This document shows, in pieces, positions 28,963 through 38,943 of a stretch of DNA of 64,000 bases. The notes beneath the pieces are model-generated. The model made no database searches and was not told the origin of the DNA. It saw only the letters and a list, made by a program, of their open reading frames with translations. Origin of the DNA: Planktosalinus lacus (lineage in GTDB: Bacteria > Bacteroidota > Bacteroidia > Flavobacteriales > Flavobacteriaceae); the NCBI RefSeq assembly GCF_014640155.1, contig NZ_BMGK01000001.1, forward strand, positions 413,822-477,821. The letters are read 5' to 3'. The translations under genes and the position numbers were made by a program. How positions within the stretch are numbered: position 1 is the stretch's first letter; each line of letters starts with the position of its first letter.

Positions 28963-31900
28963 TTGGGCACAAAAAACTATTCTAACAAGAAATTTCAGGT
29001 CTTCACCAGTATATTTTTAATAAGCTTTTTCCTATTGAGCATCGCAGCTACTGCTCAAGTTCCAGATCCTGAAGAGAACAATCAAACAGAACAAGACACA
29101 CTTAAAACCGGCTTTTCGATGGGGCAAATGGATTTGCCTAATCCACCAAGCATAATAGATCTGTATACATATGACCCTGTTTCGGGTATGTACATTTACA
29201 ATCAAATGTTGGGAAGCTTTTCAATTTCTTACCCGATGGTTCTGACACAGGAAGAATATCAAGACCTGATATTGGAAGAAGAAATGAAAAGCTATTTTAA
29301 ATCCAAAATCGATGCTGCAGACGGAAGAAAAGAAGGAACTGAGGAAGAACAGAAAAACCTCTTACCGAGCTTTTATGTAGATTCCAATTTGTTTGAAACC
29401 ATTTTTGGTGGTAATGTAATTGAAGTAATCCCTCAAGGTTCTGTTGAAATGGATCTTGGTTTGCTTTATACAAAACAGGACAACCCTTCCTTTTCACCAC
29501 GAAACAGAAGTAACCTTACTTTTGATTTTGATCAACGCATCAGCCTTAGTTTATTGGGTAAAGTAGGTGAACGATTGCAGATCACAGCCAATTATGACAC
29601 CCAGTCAACCTTTGATTTTCAAAATCAGATTAAACTTGAATACACTCCCACCGAAGATCAAATTATTCAAACCATCGAAGTTGGTAATGTGAGTATGCCT
29701 TTGAATAGTTCATTAATTCAGGGAGCACAAAGCCTTTTTGGAGTTAAAACCGAATTGCAATTTGGTAAAACAAGAGTAACCGGTGTGTTTTCTGAGCAAA
29801 AGTCTGAATCTCGTAGTGTTGTTGCTCAGGGAGGAGGAACCGTAAATGACTTTGATGTTTTTGCACTCGAGTATGATGAAGACCGTCACTTTTTCCTAAG
29901 TCATTATTTTAGAGATAAATATGATGATGCACTTGAACAATACCCCTTTGTCAACTCCAATGTGCAAATTTCCAGAATAGAAGTATGGGTAACAAATCTA
30001 ACCAACACAACTGATAACGTTAGAAATATCGTTGCACTTCAAGATATTGGTGAATCAGATCCCTCAAATATAGGATTGAGTTTTCCTCCGGGAGGTTTTG
30101 TAAACCGCCCACCTGGATCATATCCTGACAATGGGAATAACGACTTCAACCCCTTTGGCATTGAAGGCGGTGCACAATCTGTACTCAATCAAAATATACG
30201 AAATGTCTCAACAGTTGAATCCGGTTTTGGAGGTGTTCAAGTCTCCCAAGGAAGAGATTACGTAACTTTGGAAAACGCTAGAAGATTGATGCCTAACGAA
30301 TATACCTTAAACGGACAATTGGGGTATATATCTTTAAATCAAAGACTTAGCAATGACGAAGTGCTTGCTGTAGCTTATCAATACACAGTAAATGGACGCG
30401 TTTATCAGGTGGGTGAATTTTCAAATGATGGCATTGAGTCTACACAAGGTGGAAATATTGGTGATCCAAACCCAGATCCAAATCCAGACCCAAATGCTCC
30501 ACAACCAGGGGAATCACAAAATATCGTGGTTAAAATGCTCAAGAGTAACATTGTAAATGTGAACCAACCTATCTGGGATTTAATGATGAAAAACATCTAC
30601 AGTCTGGGTGCATTTCAATTGGAGCAAGAGGATTTTAGATTGAATATACTATACACAGATCCATCACCTTTAAACTATATTACTGCCGCAGAAGGAAACT
30701 CAGAGTTTCCTGCTACACCACTTCCTGAAGATGTTGATCAAACTACTTTACTAAAAGTTTTTAACCTAGACCGATTGAATTATAATAACGATCCACAACA
30801 AGGTGGTGACGGATTTTTTGACTTTTTACCAGGATTGACTGTTGATACTCAAAATGGAAGAGTAATCTTTACAACTGTGGAGCCTTTTGGTGAGCATTTA
30901 TTTGATGAATTAAGCACGTCTGGAAGTAGTGAAAATTATGACGTTCCTGCAACATACAACGCCAATCAAAATAAATATGTGTTCCGATCACTGTACCGAA
31001 CAACCAAAACAGTTGCTGAACAAGAGGACAGTGATAAAAACAAATTTCAGTTAAAAGGAACTTATAAGTCATCAGGTGCAGATGGAATTTCTATTGGAGC
31101 CTTCAATATTCCACAAGGTTCTGTCACGGTTACCGCAGGTGGTAGATTATTGGCTGAAGGAGTAGATTACACTGTGAACTATCAGCTGGGAAGAGTGCAA
31201 ATTTTAGATCAAGCACTTTTAAATTCCAACACTCCAATCCAAATCACGACTGAAAACAACACCGTTTTTGGACAACAAACCAAACGATTCACAGGGTTGA
31301 ATGTGGAACACCAGTTCAATGAAAACTTCCTTATTGGAGCCACTTATTTAAATTTAAACGAGAGACCACTCACCCAAAAAACAAACCTGAGCTCTGAACC
31401 AATAAATAACACCATTTTTGGTTTCAACGCTAATTATTCAACTAAAGTTCCATTTTTAACAAGACTGGTTAATAAGCTGCCAAATATTGATACTGATGTT
31501 GAGTCAAACCTTTCCCTAAGAGGAGAATTTGCATACTTAATGCCGGGATCCCCCAAAGTAGCAGACTTTGACGGAAAAACCACTGTATATGTTGATGACT
31601 TTGAAGGTTCACAAACAATGTTGGATGTTAAAGCCCCTTTATCTTGGCATTTAGCAAGCACTCCTGTTGATTTTGGAGGAGAATTAGAAAACAATAATCC
31701 GGCCTATAATTTTAATAGGGCCAAATTAGCTTGGTACACCATCGATCCAATTTTTTATAGCACTCAAAGACCTAACGGTATTTCAAACGACGACCTGTCT
31801 TCCTATAAAACAAGACGTCTTTTTATAAATGAAATATTCCCTGATACTGACATCGTTCAAGGCCAAACACAAGCGGTATTTTCATTGGACCTGTCTTATT

Positions 31901-34900
31901 TTCCTTCCGAAAGAGGTCCTTACAACTATAACCCTGAAACCGGCGGAACAAACGATCTGCCAAACCCATCCTCAAGATGGGCCGGAATTACGAGAGAGCT
32001 CAATACAACAGATTTTGAAAAATCGAATGTTGAATACATTCAATTTTGGGTATTGGATCCGTTTATTTATGACGAAAATGCAACTAACAACGGTGGTCAA
32101 TTGCGTTTTAATTTAGGAAGCATTTCTGAAGACATTCTTAAAACAGGAAGAAAGCAATATGAAAATGGCTTACCCCCTGATGGTGGAACTGAAGGCACAA
32201 GAGAAACAGTTTACGGAAAAGTGCCTACCAACCAGTCACTGGTATATGCTTTTGATACCCAAGGACAACAACGAACCAATCAGGACATTGGACTAGATGG
32301 AGCGAATGATGCAGAAGAAGCCTCTTTATTTCCATTATTTGGCGGTCTGCCAGATCCAGCCGGTGATAATTATACTTACTTTCTGCAGGCTGAAGGCGAT
32401 ATTGTAACACGTTATAAAAATTACAACGGTACACAGGGGAACTCTCCTGTTGAGGTCACAGATACAAACAGAGGTTCAACTACACTTCCCGATGTTGAAG
32501 ACTACAACCGAGACAACACAATGAACACGGTGAATAGTTATTTTGAATACGAAATTGATTTGTTTCCGGGAATGAATGTCGACAACAACCCCTACATTAC
32601 TGATGTAAGAGAACTAGAAGTAAACCTTCAAAACAATGAAACACAATCAGTGAGATGGGTACAATTTAAAATTCCGATTAGTAGTCCAGACCGCGCTGTA
32701 AATGGAATTACTGATTTCAGATCCATTCGTTTTATGAGAATGTTTTTAACTGATTTTGAGGAGGATATCACTTTCAGGTTTGGAACACTTGATCTTGTAA
32801 GAGGAGATTACAGAAGATACACGCAAAGTTTAAATCCAGCCGGGACGTTACCCGCTAACAGTAACACAACTTTTGAAGTAGAGTCTGTCAGCATAGAAGA
32901 AAATGCGGGAAGACAGCCCATTCCTTACGTATTGCCTCCCGGAGTTGAGCGGGAAGAGTTGATCAATAACAATTCAAACATTCGTCAAAATGAGCAGTCA
33001 CTTGCTTTAAGAGTTTGTGGCTTGGAACCGGAAGATGGGCGTTCAGTTTATAAGAACTACAACATAGACATGCGCCAGTACAAGAACCTGGAGATGTTTA
33101 TTCACGCAGAATCTCTTGTAAATCAAATTGCGCTAAACGATGGTGATTTGGTAGCTTTTATGCGACTTGGGAATGACTTAAACCAAAACTTTTATGAAGT
33201 TGAGATTCCACTAAACCTTACAAATTTTGGAGCAACATCACCCGAAGAAATATGGCCGGTAGAGAACCGAATGAATCTTCCTCTTAAACTGCTTCAGGAA
33301 GTAAAGTCTATTGTATTGGGAAATCCAGAAGCCTATGATTTAAGTGAAATAGTTTATTTTAATGAATCGGAGTTGGAGGGAAGTCTTGGTGGCCCCGAAA
33401 ATGATATGCGAATAGGTATCAAAGGAAATCCCAGTTATGGAAATGTTAGAACCATCATGATTGGAGTTAAAAATGCTACAGATGCAGAAATTTGCGGAGA
33501 GGTTTGGGTAAACGAGCTTAGATTGACTGAACTGAATAATGAAGGCGGCTGGGCTGCTGTAGCCAGCATGGATGTAAACCTTGCAGATTTTGCAAGTGTT
33601 AGTGCAATTGGAAAACGCACGACTGTTGGTTTTGGCTCGATTGAGCAAGGGCCTAACGAGCGAAGCCTTGAAGACGTGCAACAATATGACGTAGTTACCA
33701 ATGTAAATGTAGGTCAGCTATTACCACAAAATTGGGGAATCCAGGTTCCATTTAATTATGCAATTGGTGAAGAGTTAATCACACCGCTTTATGACCCGGA
33801 ATTCCAGGACATCGAACTTGATGCACGAATTGATAATGCCGAAAGCGCTGAAGAGCGGGATCAAATCAGGGATCAATCAGTTGATTACACAAAGCGCCAA
33901 AGCATTAACTTTATAGGAGTAAGAAAAGAAAGAACCGGCGATAAAAAGCCACAACCTTATGATGTTGAAAATATCACCCTTTCATATTCTTACAATCAAG
34001 TTGACCATAATAGCTTTGAAATAGAAGAGTCCCTCGAACAAAATATGATGTTAGGTGCTACTTATGATTATAGCTTTACACCAAAACCAGTTGAGCCATT
34101 TAAGAAAAACGACTCACTTTTCAGAAGTAGTTATTTACAACTTTTAAAGGACTTCAATTTTAATTATTTACCTACCAATATCTCTGCTAGCACAAATATT
34201 ACAAGACAATATAACGAACAAAAATTCAGGGAAATTAACTTGCTGCCCGGAAACATTGGATTACCAACCTTGTATCAAAGGAACTTTTTGTTTGACTGGC
34301 AATATGCGATGAATTATAATTTAACTAACTCATTGCGATTCAATTTTAATGCATCTAACAATAGAATTGTAAAAAATTATATAGACGAAAACGGAATTAT
34401 AAATAACGAAATAGGTGTTTGGGATGGTCTTTTTGATGTGGGAGAACCTAACCAACACTATCAAACATTACAGGTAAATTATGATTTGCCGTTTAATAAA
34501 ATTCCTTTTTTAAGATTTATTAGAGCCACTTATTCATATACCGGGAATTACCAATGGCAAAGGGGAAGTGATTTATTTAGAAATATCGAGCTTGAGCTTG
34601 AAGATGGAACTACAGGTGTTTTTGATTTAGGAAATACCATTCAAAACTCAAACACACATCGTATTAATTCTACTCTGGATATGAACAACCTGTATCGTTA
34701 TATAGGTTTGACAAAGCGAAGACCCACTAGAGCATCATCACAAGGGGCCGGAGAAGAAAGTGGTGCAGGTGACAGAGGAGCAGGATCTAGAGCAGATCGC
34801 GGAAGAGGTGGTGATGAAAAATCAAATGGTGATGAAAATGAAAGCGGTGAGCAAACTGTTGGCTTTTCAAACAGAGATGGGGAAAGTGGAGCAGGTGGTG

Positions 34901-36297
34901 CTGCTGGACAAAGAGGACAAGACGGAGCACCTCGTTTAAGTGGAGGCGATAAGACATATAACACTTTAATTGGATTGCTTACATCGGTAAAAAGATTCCA
35001 GTTTAATTATCAGGAAAACAACGGTATTTATATGCCGGGTTATTTACCATCAGTTGGATTTATGGGATCATTAAGACCTTCGGCAGGATTTGCTTTTGGT
35101 GGTCAGGGTGAAATCAGAGATTTGGCTGCAAGAAAAGGATGGCTCACAATTTACCCTGAGTTTAATGAACAATATACTGAGGTGGAAAATGTGCAGTTTG
35201 ACTATCAATCAAATATTGAATTGTTTCCTGATTTCAAAATTGACTTAAATGGTAGCAGAACTTATTCAGAATCTTTTGCTGAAAACTATATTGTGAGAAA
35301 TGATCAGTACAGGTCATTGGCACCACGCACGTTTGGAAACTTTAATATTTCAACCATACTTATTAAAACTGCCTTTGCAACCAGTGATGAAAACAGTTCT
35401 GAAACTTTTCAGGATTTCAGGAATAACAGATTACTTGTAGCAAACAGACTTGCAGAAGAATTTTATGGAACTTCAGATTTCCCAGTAGCAGAAGATGGCT
35501 ATCCTGTGGGCTTTGGCAAAAATAATCAAGCTGTGTTATTGCCGGCATTTATTTCAGCCTATTCCGGAACCGATGCCTCAAGTGTAAAAACGGGAATATT
35601 TAGAGATGTACCAATACCTAATTGGGAGTTGAGATACACAGGTTTGATGCGATTGGGATGGTTCAAACAAAACTTTAAGCGTTTCTCTATTCAACATGGT
35701 TATCGTGCTGATTATACTGTGAACCAATTTGAAACGAATCTTGATTATGACAGAAATGACCCTACTCAAGTTGACCAAAGTGGAAACTTTAAAAATGAAA
35801 CACTGCTTTCAAATGTAAACTTGTTAGAACAATTCAGTCCGTTGATCAAATTGGATTTTGAAATGCAAAATTCAGTTCGGATTTTGACAGAAATTCGGAA
35901 AGACAGAGCGCTTTCATTAAGTTTTGCCAACAACTTACTAACTGAAATTCAAGGAATGGAGTATATAGTTGGTCTGGGTTACCGCATCAAAGACTTGAGA
36001 ATAGGAACAAGCTTTGGAGGAACACAGCAAATTTTGAGAAGTGATTTAAACTTTAAATTAGACCTTTCGCTTAGGGATAACAAAACAATTATCAGATATC
36101 TCGATGTAGAAAACAGCCAGGTTACAGCAGGACAAACTATTTATGGAATTCAATTTACGGCAGATTATGCTCTTAGTAAAAACCTAACTGCTTTGTTTTA
36201 CTATGATCATACTTATTCTGAATATGCTGTTTCGACCGCTTTTCCACAAACAACTATTAGAGGAGGAATCACATTAAGATATAACTTTGGAAATTAA
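28963..36297 (+). CDS. sprA: Type 9 secretion system outer-membrane translocon SprA
   Basis: The giant outer-membrane barrel through which type 9 secretion cargo leaves the cell; also needed for gliding. The 2444-residue length is typical. The only usable start is TTG at 28963, four bases after ruvA; the next in-frame ATG (about 29119) would remove the signal peptide (residues 11-31, ending AATAQ). SprA landmarks include GNVIEVIPQGSVEMDLGL, LQITANYDTQSTFDFQN and VDDFEGSQTMLD. Low-complexity loops are a (PDPN)-type repeat at about residues 500-512 and a Gly/Ser/Arg-rich stretch at about 1921-1993. gcvH follows 27 bases later. Confidence 0.97.
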   Translation: MGTKNYSNKKFQVFTSIFLISFFLLSIAATAQVPDPEENNQTEQDTLKTGFSMGQMDLPNPPSIIDLYTYDPVSGMYIYNQMLGSFSISYPMVLTQEEYQDLILEEEMKSYFKSKIDAADGRKEGTEEEQKNLLPSFYVDSNLFETIFGGNVIEVIPQGSVEMDLGLLYTKQDNPSFSPRNRSNLTFDFDQRISLSLLGKVGERLQITANYDTQSTFDFQNQIKLEYTPTEDQIIQTIEVGNVSMPLNSSLIQGAQSLFGVKTELQFGKTRVTGVFSEQKSESRSVVAQGGGTVNDFDVFALEYDEDRHFFLSHYFRDKYDDALEQYPFVNSNVQISRIEVWVTNLTNTTDNVRNIVALQDIGESDPSNIGLSFPPGGFVNRPPGSYPDNGNNDFNPFGIEGGAQSVLNQNIRNVSTVESGFGGVQVSQGRDYVTLENARRLMPNEYTLNGQLGYISLNQRLSNDEVLAVAYQYTVNGRVYQVGEFSNDGIESTQGGNIGDPNPDPNPDPNAPQPGESQNIVVKMLKSNIVNVNQPIWDLMMKNIYSLGAFQLEQEDFRLNILYTDPSPLNYITAAEGNSEFPATPLPEDVDQTTLLKVFNLDRLNYNNDPQQGGDGFFDFLPGLTVDTQNGRVIFTTVEPFGEHLFDELSTSGSSENYDVPATYNANQNKYVFRSLYRTTKTVAEQEDSDKNKFQLKGTYKSSGADGISIGAFNIPQGSVTVTAGGRLLAEGVDYTVNYQLGRVQILDQALLNSNTPIQITTENNTVFGQQTKRFTGLNVEHQFNENFLIGATYLNLNERPLTQKTNLSSEPINNTIFGFNANYSTKVPFLTRLVNKLPNIDTDVESNLSLRGEFAYLMPGSPKVADFDGKTTVYVDDFEGSQTMLDVKAPLSWHLASTPVDFGGELENNNPAYNFNRAKLAWYTIDPIFYSTQRPNGISNDDLSSYKTRRLFINEIFPDTDIVQGQTQAVFSLDLSYFPSERGPYNYNPETGGTNDLPNPSSRWAGITRELNTTDFEKSNVEYIQFWVLDPFIYDENATNNGGQLRFNLGSISEDILKTGRKQYENGLPPDGGTEGTRETVYGKVPTNQSLVYAFDTQGQQRTNQDIGLDGANDAEEASLFPLFGGLPDPAGDNYTYFLQAEGDIVTRYKNYNGTQGNSPVEVTDTNRGSTTLPDVEDYNRDNTMNTVNSYFEYEIDLFPGMNVDNNPYITDVRELEVNLQNNETQSVRWVQFKIPISSPDRAVNGITDFRSIRFMRMFLTDFEEDITFRFGTLDLVRGDYRRYTQSLNPAGTLPANSNTTFEVESVSIEENAGRQPIPYVLPPGVEREELINNNSNIRQNEQSLALRVCGLEPEDGRSVYKNYNIDMRQYKNLEMFIHAESLVNQIALNDGDLVAFMRLGNDLNQNFYEVEIPLNLTNFGATSPEEIWPVENRMNLPLKLLQEVKSIVLGNPEAYDLSEIVYFNESELEGSLGGPENDMRIGIKGNPSYGNVRTIMIGVKNATDAEICGEVWVNELRLTELNNEGGWAAVASMDVNLADFASVSAIGKRTTVGFGSIEQGPNERSLEDVQQYDVVTNVNVGQLLPQNWGIQVPFNYAIGEELITPLYDPEFQDIELDARIDNAESAEERDQIRDQSVDYTKRQSINFIGVRKERTGDKKPQPYDVENITLSYSYNQVDHNSFEIEESLEQNMMLGATYDYSFTPKPVEPFKKNDSLFRSSYLQLLKDFNFNYLPTNISASTNITRQYNEQKFREINLLPGNIGLPTLYQRNFLFDWQYAMNYNLTNSLRFNFNASNNRIVKNYIDENGIINNEIGVWDGLFDVGEPNQHYQTLQVNYDLPFNKIPFLRFIRATYSYTGNYQWQRGSDLFRNIELELEDGTTGVFDLGNTIQNSNTHRINSTLDMNNLYRYIGLTKRRPTRASSQGAGEESGAGDRGAGSRADRGRGGDEKSNGDENESGEQTVGFSNRDGESGAGGAAGQRGQDGAPRLSGGDKTYNTLIGLLTSVKRFQFNYQENNGIYMPGYLPSVGFMGSLRPSAGFAFGGQGEIRDLAARKGWLTIYPEFNEQYTEVENVQFDYQSNIELFPDFKIDLNGSRTYSESFAENYIVRNDQYRSLAPRTFGNFNISTILIKTAFATSDENSSETFQDFRNNRLLVANRLAEEFYGTSDFPVAEDGYPVGFGKNNQAVLLPAFISAYSGTDASSVKTGIFRDVPIPNWELRYTGLMRLGWFKQNFKRFSIQHGYRADYTVNQFETNLDYDRNDPTQVDQSGNFKNETLLSNVNLLEQFSPLIKLDFEMQNSVRILTEIRKDRALSLSFANNLLTEIQGMEYIVGLGYRIKDLRIGTSFGGTQQILRSDLNFKLDLSLRDNKTIIRYLDVENSQVTAGQTIYGIQFTADYALSKNLTALFYYDHTYSEYAVSTAFPQTTIRGGITLRYNFGN

Positions 36298-36324
36298 AAT
36301 ATAAACTAAATAATACAATACAGA

Positions 36325-36705
36325 ATGAATATTCCAGTAAACCTAAAGTATACCAAAGATCACGAATGGGTGAAAATTGATGGCGATATTGCAACTATAG
36401 GCATTACAGATTTTGCTCAAAAGGAGTTGGGCGATATTGTTTATGTTGAAGTAGACACAGTAGATGAAAAAATGCAAATAGAAGACGTGTTTGGTACAGT
36501 GGAAGCTGTAAAAACAGTTTCCGACTTGTTCTTGCCTTTATCAGGACAGATCATTGAGTTTAATGAATCACTTGAATCTGAACCAGAAAAAGTAAATTCA
36601 GATCCTTATGGTGAAGGTTGGATGATTAAGCTAAAAATTAATGATCATTCAGAACTTGAAAACCTGATGGATAATGAAGCATATAAAAAGCTTATTGGCG
36701 CCTAA
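36325..36705 (+). CDS. gcvH: Glycine cleavage system H protein
   Basis: The lipoyl carrier that shuttles the aminomethyl group between the P, T and L proteins. The 126-residue protein has the full biotinyl/lipoyl fold: LKYTKDHEWVKIDGDIATIGITDFAQ (given here as the family opening, residues 7-32, in two parts) and GTVEAVKTVSDL with the lipoylated Lys63. No gcvP or gcvT is near; it lies between sprA and a VanZ-like gene, an arrangement seen in other Flavobacteriia. No glycine riboswitch was seen upstream. Confidence 0.96.
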   Translation: MNIPVNLKYTKDHEWVKIDGDIATIGITDFAQKELGDIVYVEVDTVDEKMQIEDVFGTVEAVKTVSDLFLPLSGQIIEFNESLESEPEKVNSDPYGEGWMIKLKINDHSELENLMDNEAYKKLIGA

Positions 36706-37084
36706 GCTCTTATTTACAGCAGCACTTTTATATACTTGTTTTATAGCCTATGGGTCATTAGTTAACACTGGTTCATTGCCTAAGCTGGATTATGCAGTTT
36801 CTGATAAATTAATTCACGCCCTTAGCTACTTTTTACTCTTCATAGTTTGGTTCTTTTATTTGATTTTTAAATCAAATAAAATATTTTATTTTAAAAAAAC
36901 AACATTCCTTTGTGTTATTGTTTTTTGTTATGGTATAGTTATTGAGGTTCTTCAGGGCACAGTAACAACAGTCCGGGAAGCTGATTATTATGATGTTATC
37001 GCTAATGGAGTCGGTATTCTTTTCGGTTGTTTTGTAGTGATTCTCAGTAAGAATAAAATATTAAAGTTAAAAAATAGTATTTAG
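36674..37084 (+). CDS. VanZ-like small membrane protein
   Basis: A 136-residue protein with four hydrophobic segments (about 10-28, 46-66, 76-96, 108-127). The pattern is that of the VanZ family: KLIHALSYFLLFIVWF in helix 2, and EVLQGTVTTVREADYYDVIANGVGILFG, the family's E-x-x-Q ... R-x-x-D-x-x-D/A-N-x-x-G motif. Its ATG at 36674 lies 32 bases inside gcvH, in another frame, implying coupled translation. VanZ proteins are linked to glycopeptide resistance in Enterococcus, but in Bacteroidota the role is unknown and resistance should not be inferred. Confidence 0.85.
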   Translation: MKHIKSLLAPKLLFTAALLYTCFIAYGSLVNTGSLPKLDYAVSDKLIHALSYFLLFIVWFFYLIFKSNKIFYFKKTTFLCVIVFCYGIVIEVLQGTVTTVREADYYDVIANGVGILFGCFVVILSKNKILKLKNSI

Positions 37085-37138
37085 CTTTAATATAAAACAG
37101 ATTTTACATATTTTAGCAACAATTAATTAAGGATAATT

Positions 37139-37858
37139 ATGGAGCCTAAAAAAAATCCAAAAGCCGATTTAAGCAAACGAAGCATATTTTTCTTCCAGAT
37201 AGGATTGATTATTATGCTTTTTATTACTTGGCAGGCTATTGAATGGAAAACCTATGATAAATCACTTGTTGATATAGGTCAATTAAATTTAGATGATGAA
37301 GATGAGGAAGAAATTCCAATCACAGAATTTATTCCACCACCACCACCGCCGCCACCACCACCACCTGCACCTGAAATTATTGAGGTTGTAGATGATGAAG
37401 AAGAGATAGAAGAAACAATTATCGAATCTACAGAAACAGACCAATTTGAAGAAATTGTAGAGATAGAAACAATTGAAGAAGCTGTTGAAGAAATCGATGA
37501 TGTTCCTTTTGCTGTAATTGAAAATGTGCCAATCTATCCGGGTTGTGAAAACATGAAAAATAACCAGCAACGAAAAGATTGTATGTCTGAAAAAATTCAA
37601 TCATTTGTAACAAGAAAGTTCAACACTGAGTTGGCAAATGACCTAGGGCTTTCTGGAAGACAACGAATTTCTGTGCAATTTAAAATTGATAACAAAGGAA
37701 ACGTTGTTGAGGTATTGGCTCGAGCTCCACACCCGAGACTTGAATCTGAAGCAAAAAATGTGATCAGTCAGTTACCAAAAATGACTCCCGGAAAACAAAG
37801 AGGAAAAGCAGTAAACGTTATGTACAGCTTACCAATACTCTTTCAGGTAGAAAATTAA
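37139..37858 (+). CDS. TonB-type energy transducer (paralogue 1)
   Basis: The 239-residue inner-membrane protein has one N-terminal helix (about 16-35), a periplasmic Pro/Glu-rich arm with eleven consecutive prolines (66-76) and an acidic stretch (about 82-122), and a C-terminal TonB domain (about 130-239) beginning VPIYPGCENMK, with Cys136 and Cys148, then RISVQFKIDNKGNV and LPKMTPGK, ending YSLPILF. TonB proteins couple ExbB/ExbD energy to outer-membrane transporters. The arm is anionic where classical TonB has Lys-Pro repeats. The pair Cys136/Cys148 recurs in the next TonB gene and in RemB. Confidence 0.88.
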   Translation: MEPKKNPKADLSKRSIFFFQIGLIIMLFITWQAIEWKTYDKSLVDIGQLNLDDEDEEEIPITEFIPPPPPPPPPPPAPEIIEVVDDEEEIEETIIESTETDQFEEIVEIETIEEAVEEIDDVPFAVIENVPIYPGCENMKNNQQRKDCMSEKIQSFVTRKFNTELANDLGLSGRQRISVQFKIDNKGNVVEVLARAPHPRLESEAKNVISQLPKMTPGKQRGKAVNVMYSLPILFQVEN

Positions 37859-37880
37859 AAATATAATACATTCAAAATCA

Positions 37881-37911
37881 AGCCGTCAAACATTATTTGA
37901 CGGCTTTTTTT
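37881..37911 (+). terminator. Terminator after TonB-type gene 1
   Basis: AGCCGTCAAA (37881-37890) pairs perfectly with TTTGACGGCT (37896-37905) over a 5-base loop and is followed by a T-run. It separates the two TonB-type genes. Confidence 0.9.
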
Positions 37912-37963
37912 ATTTCTGGCATTCTTGTTGATTTATGAATTGTATAATTTTAAATCAACTATT

Positions 37964-38758
37964 ATGAAAGCAATTAAAAAATTACTGGACATTTTTAGCA
38001 AGAATGAAGAAAATACTCAAAAAAGCAAGAAAGATGCAAATTTAAAGTATAACGGAACACTTGTATTTCAATTCAGTCTTATGGTTTCTATTATTACTGT
38101 TGCTTTAGTTATCAACGGTTCATATGGAGTTGAAACAAAACAAATTGCAAACCCCTTGCCAGACGATCCTGAAGTGATTTGGATAAGTGATTTTGTAATT
38201 GTTGAACCCAAAAAAGAAGCTCCGGAAGTGAAGGAACAACCGGTAAAAAAAGTAAACCCCACAATTGTACGTATAGTAGAAAAACCCATCGTAAAAGATA
38301 TTGAGATTGAAACCGATCCTGAACCAAAGGAGGTTTATACTGATAAACCTGTTGACATAATTACTCAACCTAAAACTCCTGTTGCTGATACAGATGTAGT
38401 TCATTCATTTTTGGGAGTAGAAAGAGTTCCTGTGTTTCCCGGTTGTGAGTCTTTGACAGACAATGCAAGTCGAAGAGACTGTATGTCTTCTGAAATGGGA
38501 AGGTTTATCAATAAGCATTTCAACACTGAAATAGCCAACGACCTTGGATTAAATGGTACTCAGCGAATTTATGTTAGCTTTGTCATCAACAAAAATGGCG
38601 ATGTAGATCAACTCCAGGTTAGAGGTCCGCATCCACGACTTGAAAAAGAAGCGGGACGGGTGGTCAATCAAATACCAAAAATGCTTCCCGGGATGCAAAA
38701 CAATAAAGAAGTTGATGTGCGCTTCTCTTTACCAATACTCTTTAATGTAGTTAACTAA
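37964..38758 (+). CDS. TonB-type energy transducer (paralogue 2)
   Basis: A 264-residue protein from the ATG at 37964; a TTG at 37925 would add 13 residues and is less likely. It has a longer cytoplasmic N-terminus (1-30), one helix (about 32-52), a Pro/Lys/Glu-rich arm containing alternating KP and EP pairs, more TonB-like than paralogue 1, and a C-terminal TonB domain (about 155-264). This domain is strongly similar to paralogue 1: VPVFPGCESL, FNTEIANDLGLNGTQRI, GPHPRLE and SLPILFNV. A tandem duplication is the likely origin. It lies between two terminators, so it is probably transcribed separately. Confidence 0.88.
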   Translation: MKAIKKLLDIFSKNEENTQKSKKDANLKYNGTLVFQFSLMVSIITVALVINGSYGVETKQIANPLPDDPEVIWISDFVIVEPKKEAPEVKEQPVKKVNPTIVRIVEKPIVKDIEIETDPEPKEVYTDKPVDIITQPKTPVADTDVVHSFLGVERVPVFPGCESLTDNASRRDCMSSEMGRFINKHFNTEIANDLGLNGTQRIYVSFVINKNGDVDQLQVRGPHPRLEKEAGRVVNQIPKMLPGMQNNKEVDVRFSLPILFNVVN

Positions 38759-38780
38759 TAAATATCAAATAAATTTTTAA

Positions 38781-38809
38781 AACCCGAAAGAATTCTCTTT
38801 CGGGTTTTT
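38781..38809 (+). terminator. Terminator after TonB-type gene 2
   Basis: AACCCGAAAGA (38781-38791) pairs with TCTTTCGGGTT (38796-38806) over ATTC and is followed by T residues. The stem is perfect over 11 pairs. Confidence 0.9.
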
Positions 38810-38943
38810 ATTTGCAGCTGTTTTAAAAATCATAAAAAAACGTATCTTTCACTCTCAAAGAATCCAATAAATTGGGCGTTTGGTTTATTCATCTTTATCA
38901 ACTCAGAAGTTGAAATATAGACGGCCTTTTAAATTAGTTTTAA

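Noticed and set aside
34698..34964. Minus-strand frame of 88 codons opposite the Gly/Ser/Arg-rich part of sprA
   Set aside because: Pro/Ser/Leu repeats produced by the complementary codons; no start context and no homologous pattern.
36641..37084. VanZ-like gene as an antibiotic-resistance gene
   Set aside because: The family is widespread as chromosomal membrane proteins; no vanHAX genes are nearby.
37289..37600. Minus-strand frame of 103 codons opposite the TonB proline and acidic region
   Set aside because: The Trp/Phe/Tyr-rich translation is the complement of Pro and Glu codons; it lies wholly within a real gene.
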